Shown here one piece after another: positions 44,125-52,824 of a stretch of 64,000 nucleotides of DNA. The translations under genes and the position numbers were made by a program. This DNA is from Paenibacillus sp. HW567 (GTDB lineage: Bacteria > Bacillota > Bacilli > Paenibacillales > Paenibacillaceae). Location: positions 2,923,687-2,987,686 of the forward strand of contig NZ_KB910518.1 in the NCBI RefSeq assembly GCF_000374185.1, in the 5' to 3' direction. Under the pieces are notes generated by a model. That model was not told the origin of the DNA, made no database searches, and saw nothing but the letters and a program-made list of their open reading frames with translations. Each line of letters starts with the position of its first letter. The first letter of the stretch is position 1.

Positions 44125-45948
44125 GTGTCAAGAGGTTTCGGATCGGTGGGCAGCGGCGGCCACGGCAAACTGAAATTCGCTGATGATGAATTGAAGCCCA
44201 ATCTGTCCAAAGCGCTGCTGCTGCGCATATCCAAATATTTCTTTCCATATTGGAAGCAGACGCTGCTGGTAATGGTTGAACTGATGGTATCCGCAGTACT
44301 GGGTCTGCTGCCGCCCCTGCTGATCCAGCAAATTATCGACGTAGCGCTGCCTGATAAAAACCTTCAGTTCCTCATACTGCTCGTTGCCCTTTCACTGGGT
44401 ACGACTGTCGCAACCGGTCTGCTGGGTGTGCTGCAGAATTATTTGAATTCTTTTATCTCCCAAAACATTGTCCATGATATGAAAAACCAGATGTACCGCC
44501 ATTTGCAAAGGATGCCCTTACAGTTCTATTCAGGTGTCCAGCAGGGCGAAGTGATCACACGCATGACGAGCGATATTTCAGGCGTTCAAGGTGTGTTCAG
44601 CAGCACGGTTGTTAATTTCGCCAGCAATCTGCTGATCCTCGCCGCCACTACCGGGACATTATTCTTCATGAACTGGAAGCTGGCAATCCTTGGAGTGCTT
44701 GTCGTCCCTCTGTTTGTCGTGCCTACCCGAAAAATGGGCAATGTGCGCTGGAAGCTGGCCAAACAAACCCAGGAAAAGATTTCCGAGCAGAATCAGTTGA
44801 TCCAGGAAACGCTCAGCATCAGCGGATATCTGCTAATGAAGCTGTTCACCAAAGAAGCGGCGGAGTACGCAAACTTCACCACCATCAATGCTGAAGCAAC
44901 ACGTCTGCAAATCCGGGAATCCATGGCCGGACGCTGGTTCCTGATGGTGCTGTCCACCTTTACCAGTATTGGTCCGATGCTGATTTACCTGTATGGCGGT
45001 TATCTTTTTATTCAAGGCGAGCTGTCCATAGGGGCTATTGTCGCCTTTGTCGCACTGCTGGGCAGACTCTACGGCCCTGTGATGCAACTGACGAATCTGT
45101 ATGTGGATATCAAGCGCTCTTCAGCGCTTTTTGAACGGATTTTTGACTATTTTGACATGGAGCCGCACATTGTGGATGAACCCCGGGCATTGCCAATCAG
45201 CGCAGCAGGCAAAAACATCGAATTTCAGAACGTTTATTTTGCCTACCAGCCGGATAAACCGGCCGTTCAGGGAATCTCCTTCACCGCTCCTGCCGGAACC
45301 CTGACTGCACTGGTCGGGCCCAGCGGAGGAGGCAAAACGACGATCACCAACCTCATTCCGCGCCTCTATGAGATCCAGTCGGGAGCGATCACCATTGGCG
45401 GCAGAAGCATTCGTGAATTTACGCTGGAGTCGCTGCGTTCACAGATTGGCCTAGTGACACAGGATACTTATCTTTTCAATGGAACCATTCTCGAAAATCT
45501 GTTATACGCAAACAGTACAGCCAGTGAACCGGAGATCATTGCCGCCTGCGAGGCCGCATACATCCATGACTTTATTATGAGTCTGCCGGAAGGTTACAGC
45601 ACAGTAGTGGGCAACCGGGGAATCAAGCTGTCCGGCGGCGAGAAGCAGCGGATTTCCATTGCCAGGGTACTGCTGAAGAGCCCTCCGATTATCATTATGG
45701 ATGAAGCTACCTCCTCACTCGACACAGCATCAGAATACTATATTCAACAAGCAATGCATGCCCTGCTGCGGGGCAAAACCAGCATCGTCATCGCCCACAG
45801 ACTTTCTACGATCATGGCGGCCGACCAAATCCTCGTCGTTCAGGCCGGAACAATCATCGAGGAAGGCACACATCAGTCATTGCTGGAGAAAAATGGCGTA
45901 TACAGAGACCTCTATGACAAGCAGTTTGAGCCAAAGGTGTTGAATTAG
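44125..45948 (+). CDS. ABC transporter, fused permease-ATPase (exporter type)
   Basis: 607 residues, half-transporter that acts as a dimer. N-terminal membrane domain with six helices (about 45-325), then the ATPase: Walker A GPSGGGKTT (about 393), Q-loop VTQDTYLFNG, signature LSGGEKQRISIARVLLK, Walker B IIIMDEATSSLD, switch His in IVIAHRLSTI. Multidrug or lipid-linked export is typical for this group. The likely start is GTG 44125 with GGTGA seven bases before. No partner permease next to it, so homodimer is expected. Confidence 0.9.
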   Translation: MSRGFGSVGSGGHGKLKFADDELKPNLSKALLLRISKYFFPYWKQTLLVMVELMVSAVLGLLPPLLIQQIIDVALPDKNLQFLILLVALSLGTTVATGLLGVLQNYLNSFISQNIVHDMKNQMYRHLQRMPLQFYSGVQQGEVITRMTSDISGVQGVFSSTVVNFASNLLILAATTGTLFFMNWKLAILGVLVVPLFVVPTRKMGNVRWKLAKQTQEKISEQNQLIQETLSISGYLLMKLFTKEAAEYANFTTINAEATRLQIRESMAGRWFLMVLSTFTSIGPMLIYLYGGYLFIQGELSIGAIVAFVALLGRLYGPVMQLTNLYVDIKRSSALFERIFDYFDMEPHIVDEPRALPISAAGKNIEFQNVYFAYQPDKPAVQGISFTAPAGTLTALVGPSGGGKTTITNLIPRLYEIQSGAITIGGRSIREFTLESLRSQIGLVTQDTYLFNGTILENLLYANSTASEPEIIAACEAAYIHDFIMSLPEGYSTVVGNRGIKLSGGEKQRISIARVLLKSPPIIIMDEATSSLDTASEYYIQQAMHALLRGKTSIVIAHRLSTIMAADQILVVQAGTIIEEGTHQSLLEKNGVYRDLYDKQFEPKVLN

Positions 45949-45959
45949 CCAGAACCCGG

Positions 45960-46913
45960 TTACTTGGACTCAAGGGTACGCAGCGGTTTCAGCTTATTCA
46001 TCCAGCCGCTGATGTGATCATAGGAGCCTGCTTTGATCGTTTGCAAATAAGTGTCCACAAACCCGCCGTCTCCGGAGGTCTGTCCCGCAAGCTTATAGAA
46101 CTCAGGAAAACGGGCCTTAGCTTCATCCAAGCGGTCCAACACGAGATAGGCATCAAGCAGCACTTCCAAGGTGCCTTCTGTTGGATCTGCCTTGTAATTC
46201 TTTTCCCCTTCCAGCAGTTGCTTTTCCCAGTATTGATTGGTTTTTGCGGTATTTGGAACGTATTGATTCCCCTTGAGTTCATACACGGCATATAAAGCCG
46301 GGCCGAGCGGTACCTGACCGGAATAAGGGCTTGCCAGCAGCTCCGGGCTGCCATCCTGATCCACATCCTCATAGTTCACCTGAACGTTATCCTGAACAGT
46401 AACCTTTATAGCTCCATCTATATTTTCCAGAATGATATAGGCCGACTCCGGGCGGTTATCCGCAAGACTGAACAGGAAGGTGGGCCGGTTGTTCTGCAGG
46501 AGTGAATGTGTCCAAATATTCTTTGCTTTATCTGAGATATAGCCGCCTTCGATCTTCAACCCGGCTTGCTGACTATCAAAAAGAACCTCTTGCTGATTAG
46601 CGATCAAAAATTGCGTGTAGTCAAAATCACCGTTGTTCCAGTAATAAACCTCGTAGGTCTGCCCGTCCAGCGGCACAGCTTCCTTATGAACGAACCCGGA
46701 GTATTTCTTCTCTATTGAATCTATTGACAGGTCCGGTGATGGTGATGCTGCCAGAGAGGGCTGGGCCGATACATCTGCTGAACGGGTGGGCGAAGCTGTA
46801 GCTGTTGCCGTTGCCACAGAAGTTTCTGCTGGGTCTGCTGTTGGTTTAGAACCGGATGACGAACACCCTGTAACTATCAATAAAGTAATAAAAAAGCTCA
46901 CGTATTTTTTCAT
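45960..46913 (-). CDS. Exported lipoprotein of unknown function
   Basis: 317 residues. Lipoprotein signal MKKYVSFFITLLIVTGCSSS with Cys17, followed by a Thr/Ala/Pro-rich linker (about 20-70) that probably spans the wall. The globular part contains a calcium-binding-like DVDQDGSPEL near 200, as in FG-GAP or VCBS-like repeats. The ATG at 46913 has GGAGGAG before it. A single gene between rluF and an ABC exporter, not in their operons. Role not deducible. Confidence 0.78.
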   Translation of the reverse strand: MKKYVSFFITLLIVTGCSSSGSKPTADPAETSVATATATASPTRSADVSAQPSLAASPSPDLSIDSIEKKYSGFVHKEAVPLDGQTYEVYYWNNGDFDYTQFLIANQQEVLFDSQQAGLKIEGGYISDKAKNIWTHSLLQNNRPTFLFSLADNRPESAYIILENIDGAIKVTVQDNVQVNYEDVDQDGSPELLASPYSGQVPLGPALYAVYELKGNQYVPNTAKTNQYWEKQLLEGEKNYKADPTEGTLEVLLDAYLVLDRLDEAKARFPEFYKLAGQTSGDGGFVDTYLQTIKAGSYDHISGWMNKLKPLRTLESK

Positions 46914-46934
46914 TTGGTTCTCCTCCACAACTAT

Positions 46935-47630
46935 CTAGTCGTTTAAACGGTCCAGAAGCTCTGATAGTTCGTCGTTCCCCAGGTGTCTCCACTGCCCTCT
47001 TTCCAGTCCGTTCAAAGTAATATTCATAATGCGTATCCGTTCCAGGCGGAGTACACGGTAGCCCAGTTCCTTGCACATCCGGCGGATTTGCAGATTAAGA
47101 CCCTGGGTAAGAATAATTCCGAATTGGGTTTTGCTTATCTTATAGGTAACGCATAGTTTGGTCCGGGTACCCAGAATTTCTACGCCTCCGGCCATCTTCT
47201 CCAGGAAATCTTCAGTCACGGGTTTATCGACAGTAACGACATATTCCTTCTCATGCCCATTCTCCGAGCGCATCATTTGGTTCACAATCCCCCCGTCATT
47301 GGTCAAAAGGATCAGACCCTCGGAAGGTTTATCCAGTCTGCCAACGGCGAAGATTCTGGAAGGGTATCCGACAAAATCAATAATATTCCCCTCCACCTGA
47401 CGCGCCGAAGTACAAGTTATGCCTATAGGCTTGTTAAGCACCAGATATACAGGCTCTCTTTCGGCAATAGTAATGGGAGCACCGTCTACAGCAACAATGT
47501 CCTCCGGCTCGACATTGTCTCCTTTTTCACATACCCTGCCATTAATCGTAATCCGTCCTGCGGAAATCATCCTGTCGGTTTCTCTGCGCGGGTATAGGCC
47601 AGTTTCACTGATGTATTTGTTAATCCGCAT
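46935..47630 (-). CDS. rluF: 23S rRNA pseudouridine synthase (RluF family)
   Basis: 231 residues. N-terminal S4 RNA-binding domain (about 1-55, MRINKYISETGLYPRRETDRMI), then the catalytic domain with Asp in GRLDKPSEGL (about 100, RLD motif) and QGLNLQIRRMCKELGY (about 180). It converts uridine to pseudouridine in 23S rRNA; in E. coli RluF acts at U2604. Relation to that site is inferred from family. Follows its own start; the lipoprotein gene lies 21 bp downstream. Confidence 0.88.
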   Translation of the reverse strand: MRINKYISETGLYPRRETDRMISAGRITINGRVCEKGDNVEPEDIVAVDGAPITIAEREPVYLVLNKPIGITCTSARQVEGNIIDFVGYPSRIFAVGRLDKPSEGLILLTNDGGIVNQMMRSENGHEKEYVVTVDKPVTEDFLEKMAGGVEILGTRTKLCVTYKISKTQFGIILTQGLNLQIRRMCKELGYRVLRLERIRIMNITLNGLERGQWRHLGNDELSELLDRLND

Positions 47631-47734
47631 GCTTACGCCCGCTTTCCTGTTCTCTAGATGAAAGACACCTGACTCGGAGTAAAATCAACCAAATCAGATG
47701 CCCATTAGTGATCATTTATGAGCAAATGGCCAAT

Positions 47735-47914
47735 TTATTTGCCGCTCCCTGCTTTATTTCCATCACTGCTCTTGGCAGCGCCCGTTCCTTTGCCGCCCGC
47801 CACCCCGGAGGGTCTGCCTTTAGCTGGCTTTACAGGTTTTGCCGTTTTGTTCCAGCGGGTCCAGCCTTTGCTGCCTGTTCCTCTGCCTGTACCGCCGCCT
47901 TTACTTTTTGCCAC
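47735..47914 (-). CDS. Tiny Gly/Lys-rich basic protein
   Basis: A 59-residue frame on the minus strand begins GTG with GGAGTGATATT before it: SKGGGTGRGTGSKGWTRWNK, then PVKPAKGRPSGVAGGKGTGA and ending GNKAGSGK. It is strongly basic, with no Cys and no membrane segment. It may be a nucleic-acid-binding or spore-associated small protein. It is gene-like because of the ribosome site and because the stop codon TAA lies before other features. No family recognised. Confidence 0.6.
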   Translation of the reverse strand: MAKSKGGGTGRGTGSKGWTRWNKTAKPVKPAKGRPSGVAGGKGTGAAKSSDGNKAGSGK

Positions 47915-47995
47915 AATATCACTCCGTCAGTATTCAGTTTTCGTCTTGCCCTGTTACATCTTACCATTACCCAGGTGATATGTCAGGTAAACACA

Positions 47996-48032
47996 CAAGC
48001 AGCCTGCCAGAGAAGCTCCAGCAGGCTGCTTG
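47996..48032 (-). terminator. Terminator after asd
   Basis: CAAGCAGCCTGC pairs with GCAGGCTGCTTG over 12 bp with a 13-base loop; the minus strand continues TGTGTGTTTACC. It is 29 bp beyond the asd stop. Confidence 0.75.
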
Positions 48033-48060
48033 TATACACTTACTATATGAGACCCAAGAA

Positions 48061-49146
48061 TTACTTCGGCTGGATATAACCTTCAGCTTTCAGCAGCTCA
48101 GCGATCAGAACAGCACCGCCTGCTGCGCCCCGTACCGTATTATGGGACAGGCTGACGAATTTGTAGTCGTACAATGAATCCTCACGGAGTCTTCCGGCTG
48201 AAATCCCCATCCCGTTCTCAATGTCACGGTCAAGCCTCGTTTGCGGACGGTTATCCTCTTCGAAATAAGTGATGAACTGCTTAGGCGCGCTTGGCAGCCC
48301 CAGCTCCTGAGGACGGCCCTTGAAGCTGCTCCAGCGTTCAAGAATCTCTTCCTTGGATGGCTTCTGCTCAAAGGATGCAAATACCGCAGCCATATGTCCG
48401 TCAGCGACAGGCACACGGATACATTGTGTGGTGATGACTGGCTGTTCGCTTTTGACAATACCATTGTCGGTCACGCTTCCCCAGATCCGCAGCGGCTCCT
48501 GCTCGCTCTTCTCTTCCTCGCCGCCAATGAACGGAATTACATTATCAATCATCTCCGGCCAATCGGCAAAGGTCTTGCCGGCCCCGGAAATCGCCTGGTA
48601 GGTTGTAACGACAACCTTCGAAGGCTTGAAATCATGCAGTGCATGCATTGTAGGCATGTAGCTCTGAATGGAACAGTTAGGCTTCACGGCGATAAAGCCG
48701 GTTTCGGTTCCCAGACGTTTCCGCTGCTGGGCAATAACCTTGAGATGCTCCGGATTGATCTCAGGAATGACCATCGGAACATCGGGTGTCCAGCGGTGTG
48801 CGGAGTTGTTCGAAATGACCGGCGTTCCGGTGCGTGCATACGCTTCTTCCAACGCCTTGATCTCTTCCTTCTTCATATCTACGGCGCAGAAGATCAGATC
48901 CACATCTGCAGCCACTTCCTCTACTTTGGAGGCATCCTGAACCATGATGCTCTTAACCGCTTCCGGCATCGGTGTGGACAGCTTCCATCTGCCGCTTACC
49001 GACTCTTCATAGGTTTTCCCAGCCGATTTGGCGCTGGCGGCGATAGCCGTCACCTGAAACCAGGGATGATTCTCAAGAAGTGCAATAAAACGCTGGCCCA
49101 CCATGCCTGTACCGCCGACAATACCCGCTCTCAACTTACTTGACAT
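48061..49146 (-). CDS. asd: Aspartate-semialdehyde dehydrogenase, archaeal/fungal type
   Basis: 361 residues. Reduces aspartyl phosphate to the semialdehyde for lysine, threonine and methionine synthesis. NAD(P) motif GIVGGTGMVGQRF (about 8-20), SNNSAHRWTPDVPMVIPEINPEH, and catalytic Cys in KPNCSIQSYMPTMHALHD (about 160). The His region and the 'NNSAHRW' segment point to the archaeal/fungal subclass (TIGR00978 type), not the common bacterial ASD. The ATG at 49146 is chosen, with AAAGGA 12 bases before; a longer TTG start overlaps the ribosome site. Confidence 0.92.
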   Translation of the reverse strand: MSSKLRAGIVGGTGMVGQRFIALLENHPWFQVTAIAASAKSAGKTYEESVSGRWKLSTPMPEAVKSIMVQDASKVEEVAADVDLIFCAVDMKKEEIKALEEAYARTGTPVISNNSAHRWTPDVPMVIPEINPEHLKVIAQQRKRLGTETGFIAVKPNCSIQSYMPTMHALHDFKPSKVVVTTYQAISGAGKTFADWPEMIDNVIPFIGGEEEKSEQEPLRIWGSVTDNGIVKSEQPVITTQCIRVPVADGHMAAVFASFEQKPSKEEILERWSSFKGRPQELGLPSAPKQFITYFEEDNRPQTRLDRDIENGMGISAGRLREDSLYDYKFVSLSHNTVRGAAGGAVLIAELLKAEGYIQPK

Positions 49147-49199
49147 AAGAAATTCATTTCCTTTCAAGCAGCACGTCGATAAGTGCTTTTTAATAACCG

Positions 49200-49228
49200 A
49201 TTATAAATGATATATGCAGCTTACACAA
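49200..49228 (-). promoter_or_regulatory. Promoter candidate of asd
   Basis: Minus strand: TTGTGT (49223-49228), 17-bp spacer, TATAAT (49200-49205). The transcript would start about 45 bases before the asd start codon and contains the short hairpin AGCAC...GTGCT. Confidence 0.65.
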
Positions 49229-49269
49229 TATGTGATTGTAAAGTATATGTTCCCATGCGCAGAAATGAC

Positions 49270-50478
49270 TCACGTAGCTCCCAGACGTTTGGCCAGCTCG
49301 CCAAGATCCTGGCCTTTGAGTGCGCCTTCCACAAGTGCAGGCAGCAGAGCCGGAGTGCAGGCAAAGCAAGGTGTGCCGTCACGCGTGAGCTGCGCAGCCA
49401 ACCGCTCGTCATAGGAAGGCTTGCCTTCATCCGACAAGGCCAGCAGTGTCATCGTGCGGACGCCCGACTGGCGCAGCTCACGCATCCGGCGCACCAGACC
49501 GGCCTGGTTGCCGTTCTCATACAGATCCGAGACAATAATAAACAACGTCTTCTTCGGCTCTTCAATGAACTGCTCGCAATACTTCACCGATTTGTGGATA
49601 TCCGTTCCTCCGCCAAGCTGAATGCCGAACAGCATATCCACGGGATCATTGGCGCACTGCTCCGTCAAATCCACTACCTCGGTATCAAAAACCACCACAC
49701 GGGTATTCAGTGCCGGGATGCTGGCGAAGATGGAGCCGATGACCGAAGCCCAGATAATGGAGCTTGCCATCGAGCCGCTCTGGTCAATATCTACAATAAC
49801 GGTCCACTCTTTGCTCCGGCGAGCCCGGTCAAAATAAAAAAACCGTTCGGGGATCAACATCCGCCGCTCCTGATCATAGTGCTTCAGGTTCCGCTGAATC
49901 GTCAGCTTCCAATCCAGCCCGCTGAGCGAAGGGAGCGGGGAATGCTGGCGCTTGTTCAGCGCTCCGGTAACCGCACGGCGGATATCGGTTTCCAGCAGCT
50001 TGACCAAATCTTCCACCAGCGCCTTGACGAGCAGTCTTGCCGTATCCTTGGTCTTCTCAGGGATCTTGCCCTTCAGTGACAATAGCGTGCCCACCAGTTG
50101 AATGTCCGGCTTCACGGCAGCCAGCAGCTCCGGTTCAAATAACAACTGCTTCCAGCCCCGGCGCTCCATCGCATCGCTCTGAATGATCGACACTACATCC
50201 TCCGGGAAATAGCTGCGCACATCTCCGAGCCATTTGGAGAGATGCAGGGCGGCATGCCCGGTTCCTGCGCCTTTGCCTCTGCCGGAGGAAGACCCTGTTC
50301 CGCCGCCTCCGTCTGTATCATCATAGATGGCGGCAAGCGCCGCATCCATGATCAATTCTTCATCAGTCAGGCTAAGCTGGCCGCCTTCGCCATAACCTGA
50401 CAATGCTTGTTCTGCTTCCCGGCCCAGAATGAGCCGCCAACGGGCAACTGTGCTCTCCTGCTTGTTCTCATTCCCCAT
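49270..50478 (-). CDS. VWA-domain protein of the MoxR/DUF5682 cluster (YehP-like)
   Basis: 402 residues. The C-terminal von Willebrand A domain (about 222-400) has an intact metal site: DQSGS (D232, S234, S236), GGGTD (T292) and SDLYE (D318). A Gly/Ser-rich linker lies at about 56-75 and a helical N-terminal part precedes it. The start codon follows the stop of the DUF5682 gene without a gap. In the E. coli yehLMPQ group the equivalent is YehP. VWA proteins beside MoxR ATPases often act as adaptors that recognise a target and bring it to the AAA+ ring. Target unknown. Confidence 0.87.
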   Translation of the reverse strand: MGNENKQESTVARWRLILGREAEQALSGYGEGGQLSLTDEELIMDAALAAIYDDTDGGGGTGSSSGRGKGAGTGHAALHLSKWLGDVRSYFPEDVVSIIQSDAMERRGWKQLLFEPELLAAVKPDIQLVGTLLSLKGKIPEKTKDTARLLVKALVEDLVKLLETDIRRAVTGALNKRQHSPLPSLSGLDWKLTIQRNLKHYDQERRMLIPERFFYFDRARRSKEWTVIVDIDQSGSMASSIIWASVIGSIFASIPALNTRVVVFDTEVVDLTEQCANDPVDMLFGIQLGGGTDIHKSVKYCEQFIEEPKKTLFIIVSDLYENGNQAGLVRRMRELRQSGVRTMTLLALSDEGKPSYDERLAAQLTRDGTPCFACTPALLPALVEGALKGQDLGELAKRLGAT

Positions 50479-52824
50479 CTAAAAATCCCCGAAGTCAAAA
50501 TCATTCAAATCGTCCAGCATCTTGGCTTCATCCTCCTTCAGTTCTCCGGTGAGAATCTCAGCCGCCTGCTCCACATCCACACCCCACAGCTCGCCCAGCA
50601 GCTCTGAGATCATCGTCTTCTCGCGCGGCGAAAAGGTGCTGAACGCCCGGCGCAGGAACACCAGCGCCCGCTTGAATTCCTCATCCTCCAGAGCGTTGAT
50701 GTAATCATTAAGCTGTTCCCAGAGGCTCATCCGGGACAGCAGTCCGTAGCGGTTGCGCATGGACAACCCTTCGAACCATCCTGCGCCGAGGTCAGCGGGA
50801 ATCCCCGGGGACAAGCGGCGCGAGACCTCGGAGGCGACGTCTGCCGCCGAGATGGCACCGCGCTCCATCAGAATTGCACATGCAAAACCCGACAGCCGGG
50901 GATTACGGTCATCCCGCTCCGAGAGATGCAGCAGCTCTTGCAGCCATAATGCTTCATCCACCGTTTCGCTGTGCTCCAGCGAGATCACGTTCAGCTCATT
51001 CATGGCAATTAGCATTTTGCCGGCGGCATCATCATTGCAACTGCTGGCATCCAGCAGGAACAGACAGCCGCGCCGGAACAGCTCCTCCATGAGCGGCACA
51101 AGCGGGGCGGTGTCTACCTTGCGGATGTCGCCGAAGCCGATGATCGTTGCCAGCTCGCGGGCGGCTGCCGCTATCCCCACTACATCACGGCTGTCAACTG
51201 CGAGACTCTGCAGCACCCTGCTGCTCTCCTCCATCTGCGCGGTCATACCGCACTCACAGGCCAGCCGGATAAGCGCCGAGGCTTCGGCAATGGAGCGGCA
51301 TTCCTGCAGCTTCTCACGCAGCACATAAGCAGCAGCCACCTCGACGGTCTCGCCGAGGAGGGTCGATTCCACGACCTGAATCTCCACCTCGGGTGACCAC
51401 TGAATGATCCAGTATTCCGCCCATGTGGCTCCTTCCTGGCCGCTGGGTCTATTCTTGGCAAAAGAAATACCGAGCAGACCCAGCCTGTGGAACAGAATGG
51501 AGCGGTGCAAATCCAAATAGGCCGCCTCCTGGCTGGAGACTCTGCGGTTCTCTCTAAGGTCGAGCGACAGTTCGCTGGCTACAGTCGTTTTGTATTTCTC
51601 CAGCTTATAGCGCTTCAGCAGCCGGTTCAGGTCATCCTGGATCGGCGTCTGGCTGACGCCGTCGGCAAGGTTGCCGATGGCTGTCCCGACATCGACTCTT
51701 GCCAGTCCATCGGCGACGGCCGCCAGCTCGCCGTGCCCAAGCAGCGTCTGCGCGGCATCGCGCAAATCGCGCAGCGTAGGCGCACTCCCGCCGTGCAGCG
51801 CGGCCAGCGACTCCGCCAGCCGCACCGCCTCGATCACCTCGGCGGTGGAGCGGTGTGTACCGCCGCTGCGCACATGGCGGGCCACCGTGGACAGATAGAG
51901 ATGCGGCAGCTCCTCAGGCCGTCCGGCCGTCATCGTCTCCCACATCATTTCGTAGTAATGCGGCGCTCCATTACCCGCGCCGTAACCGGACATCGTGGAC
52001 AGCTTATAGTACGAGTATGGCATCAGCGTCAGCTTGGTGCTGCGCGAAGGCAGCCCCGCCAGCTCGGACTCAGTCATAACCTCCGATAAGCTGGCAAGCG
52101 CTGCCGCATGATAGGCGCCGCAGATGACCACAATCTTCCGGGGATCATGTCCGGCATCAATAGTCTTCTGAATCTGCCGCCGCATGTAGGCTTCGCGCAG
52201 CGCATTATACGCATGCTCCTTCGGCTGCTCAAGCTGCTCCTTGCCCTCCGACAGCTCACGCATCTGGGCGGAGAAGGAAAGAATCGCCGTCCGGTACGCT
52301 CCGGTATTGGCGTTATGCTCGAAATTACGCTCCCAGTACATATCATAATCATATTCTCCGGCGAGCCGGGCAATCCGGCTGTAGACGGATTCCGGTTCCT
52401 GGATGTCTTCACTCGCGGGTTCACCGGATTCCACTGCCTCAGGCTTCGTTCCCCTCCCTGAGATTTCTTCCCGCCTCATGGCATCCTGCAGACTTAAGGT
52501 AACGGAGGAAGGAAGATCAATAAATGCAGCTTCAGCCCCGTTCTCCTTCGCCCACTTCATGCCCTGATATTCCGGGGAATAGACGGCAAAAGGCCAGAGG
52601 ACAGTTCGTACCGGCAATTCCTCGGTGAAGGCCAGAATTGCCACCGGAGGTTTCGTGACCTCATGCGTCAAATGACGGATTTCATCGGTCGCATCGCTTG
52701 GCCCTTCAATAAGCACTGCGGTCGGCTGAAGCTCATTCAGGTAATCCAGTACATGCTTTGCGCCGCCCGGAGACAAATGCCGCACCCCGAAAATATGTAC
52801 TCCTGCTTCAGCAGTCGCCTTCAC
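50479..52824 (-). CDS. DUF5682-family protein with EreA/TraB-like N-terminal domain (YehM-like)
   Basis: 781 residues, cytoplasmic. The first about 260 residues show conserved polar motifs reminiscent of the EreA/ChaN/TraB superfamily: G13VRH16, LIEG (E40), R210EAYM and GAYH239. The remaining 500 residues are helical and unassigned, ending in an acidic DDLNDFDFGDF tail. GTG start overlapping the moxR stop by 4 bp. E. coli YehM appears to be the equivalent. A hydrolase or nucleotide/antibiotic-modifying activity is possible from the N-terminal domain, but not shown. Confidence 0.75.
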   Translation of the reverse strand: MKATAEAGVHIFGVRHLSPGGAKHVLDYLNELQPTAVLIEGPSDATDEIRHLTHEVTKPPVAILAFTEELPVRTVLWPFAVYSPEYQGMKWAKENGAEAAFIDLPSSVTLSLQDAMRREEISGRGTKPEAVESGEPASEDIQEPESVYSRIARLAGEYDYDMYWERNFEHNANTGAYRTAILSFSAQMRELSEGKEQLEQPKEHAYNALREAYMRRQIQKTIDAGHDPRKIVVICGAYHAAALASLSEVMTESELAGLPSRSTKLTLMPYSYYKLSTMSGYGAGNGAPHYYEMMWETMTAGRPEELPHLYLSTVARHVRSGGTHRSTAEVIEAVRLAESLAALHGGSAPTLRDLRDAAQTLLGHGELAAVADGLARVDVGTAIGNLADGVSQTPIQDDLNRLLKRYKLEKYKTTVASELSLDLRENRRVSSQEAAYLDLHRSILFHRLGLLGISFAKNRPSGQEGATWAEYWIIQWSPEVEIQVVESTLLGETVEVAAAYVLREKLQECRSIAEASALIRLACECGMTAQMEESSRVLQSLAVDSRDVVGIAAAARELATIIGFGDIRKVDTAPLVPLMEELFRRGCLFLLDASSCNDDAAGKMLIAMNELNVISLEHSETVDEALWLQELLHLSERDDRNPRLSGFACAILMERGAISAADVASEVSRRLSPGIPADLGAGWFEGLSMRNRYGLLSRMSLWEQLNDYINALEDEEFKRALVFLRRAFSTFSPREKTMISELLGELWGVDVEQAAEILTGELKEDEAKMLDDLNDFDFGDF

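Noticed and set aside
49207..50079. 290-residue frame on the plus strand
   Set aside because: Antisense to the VWA gene, whose metal-site motifs are intact.
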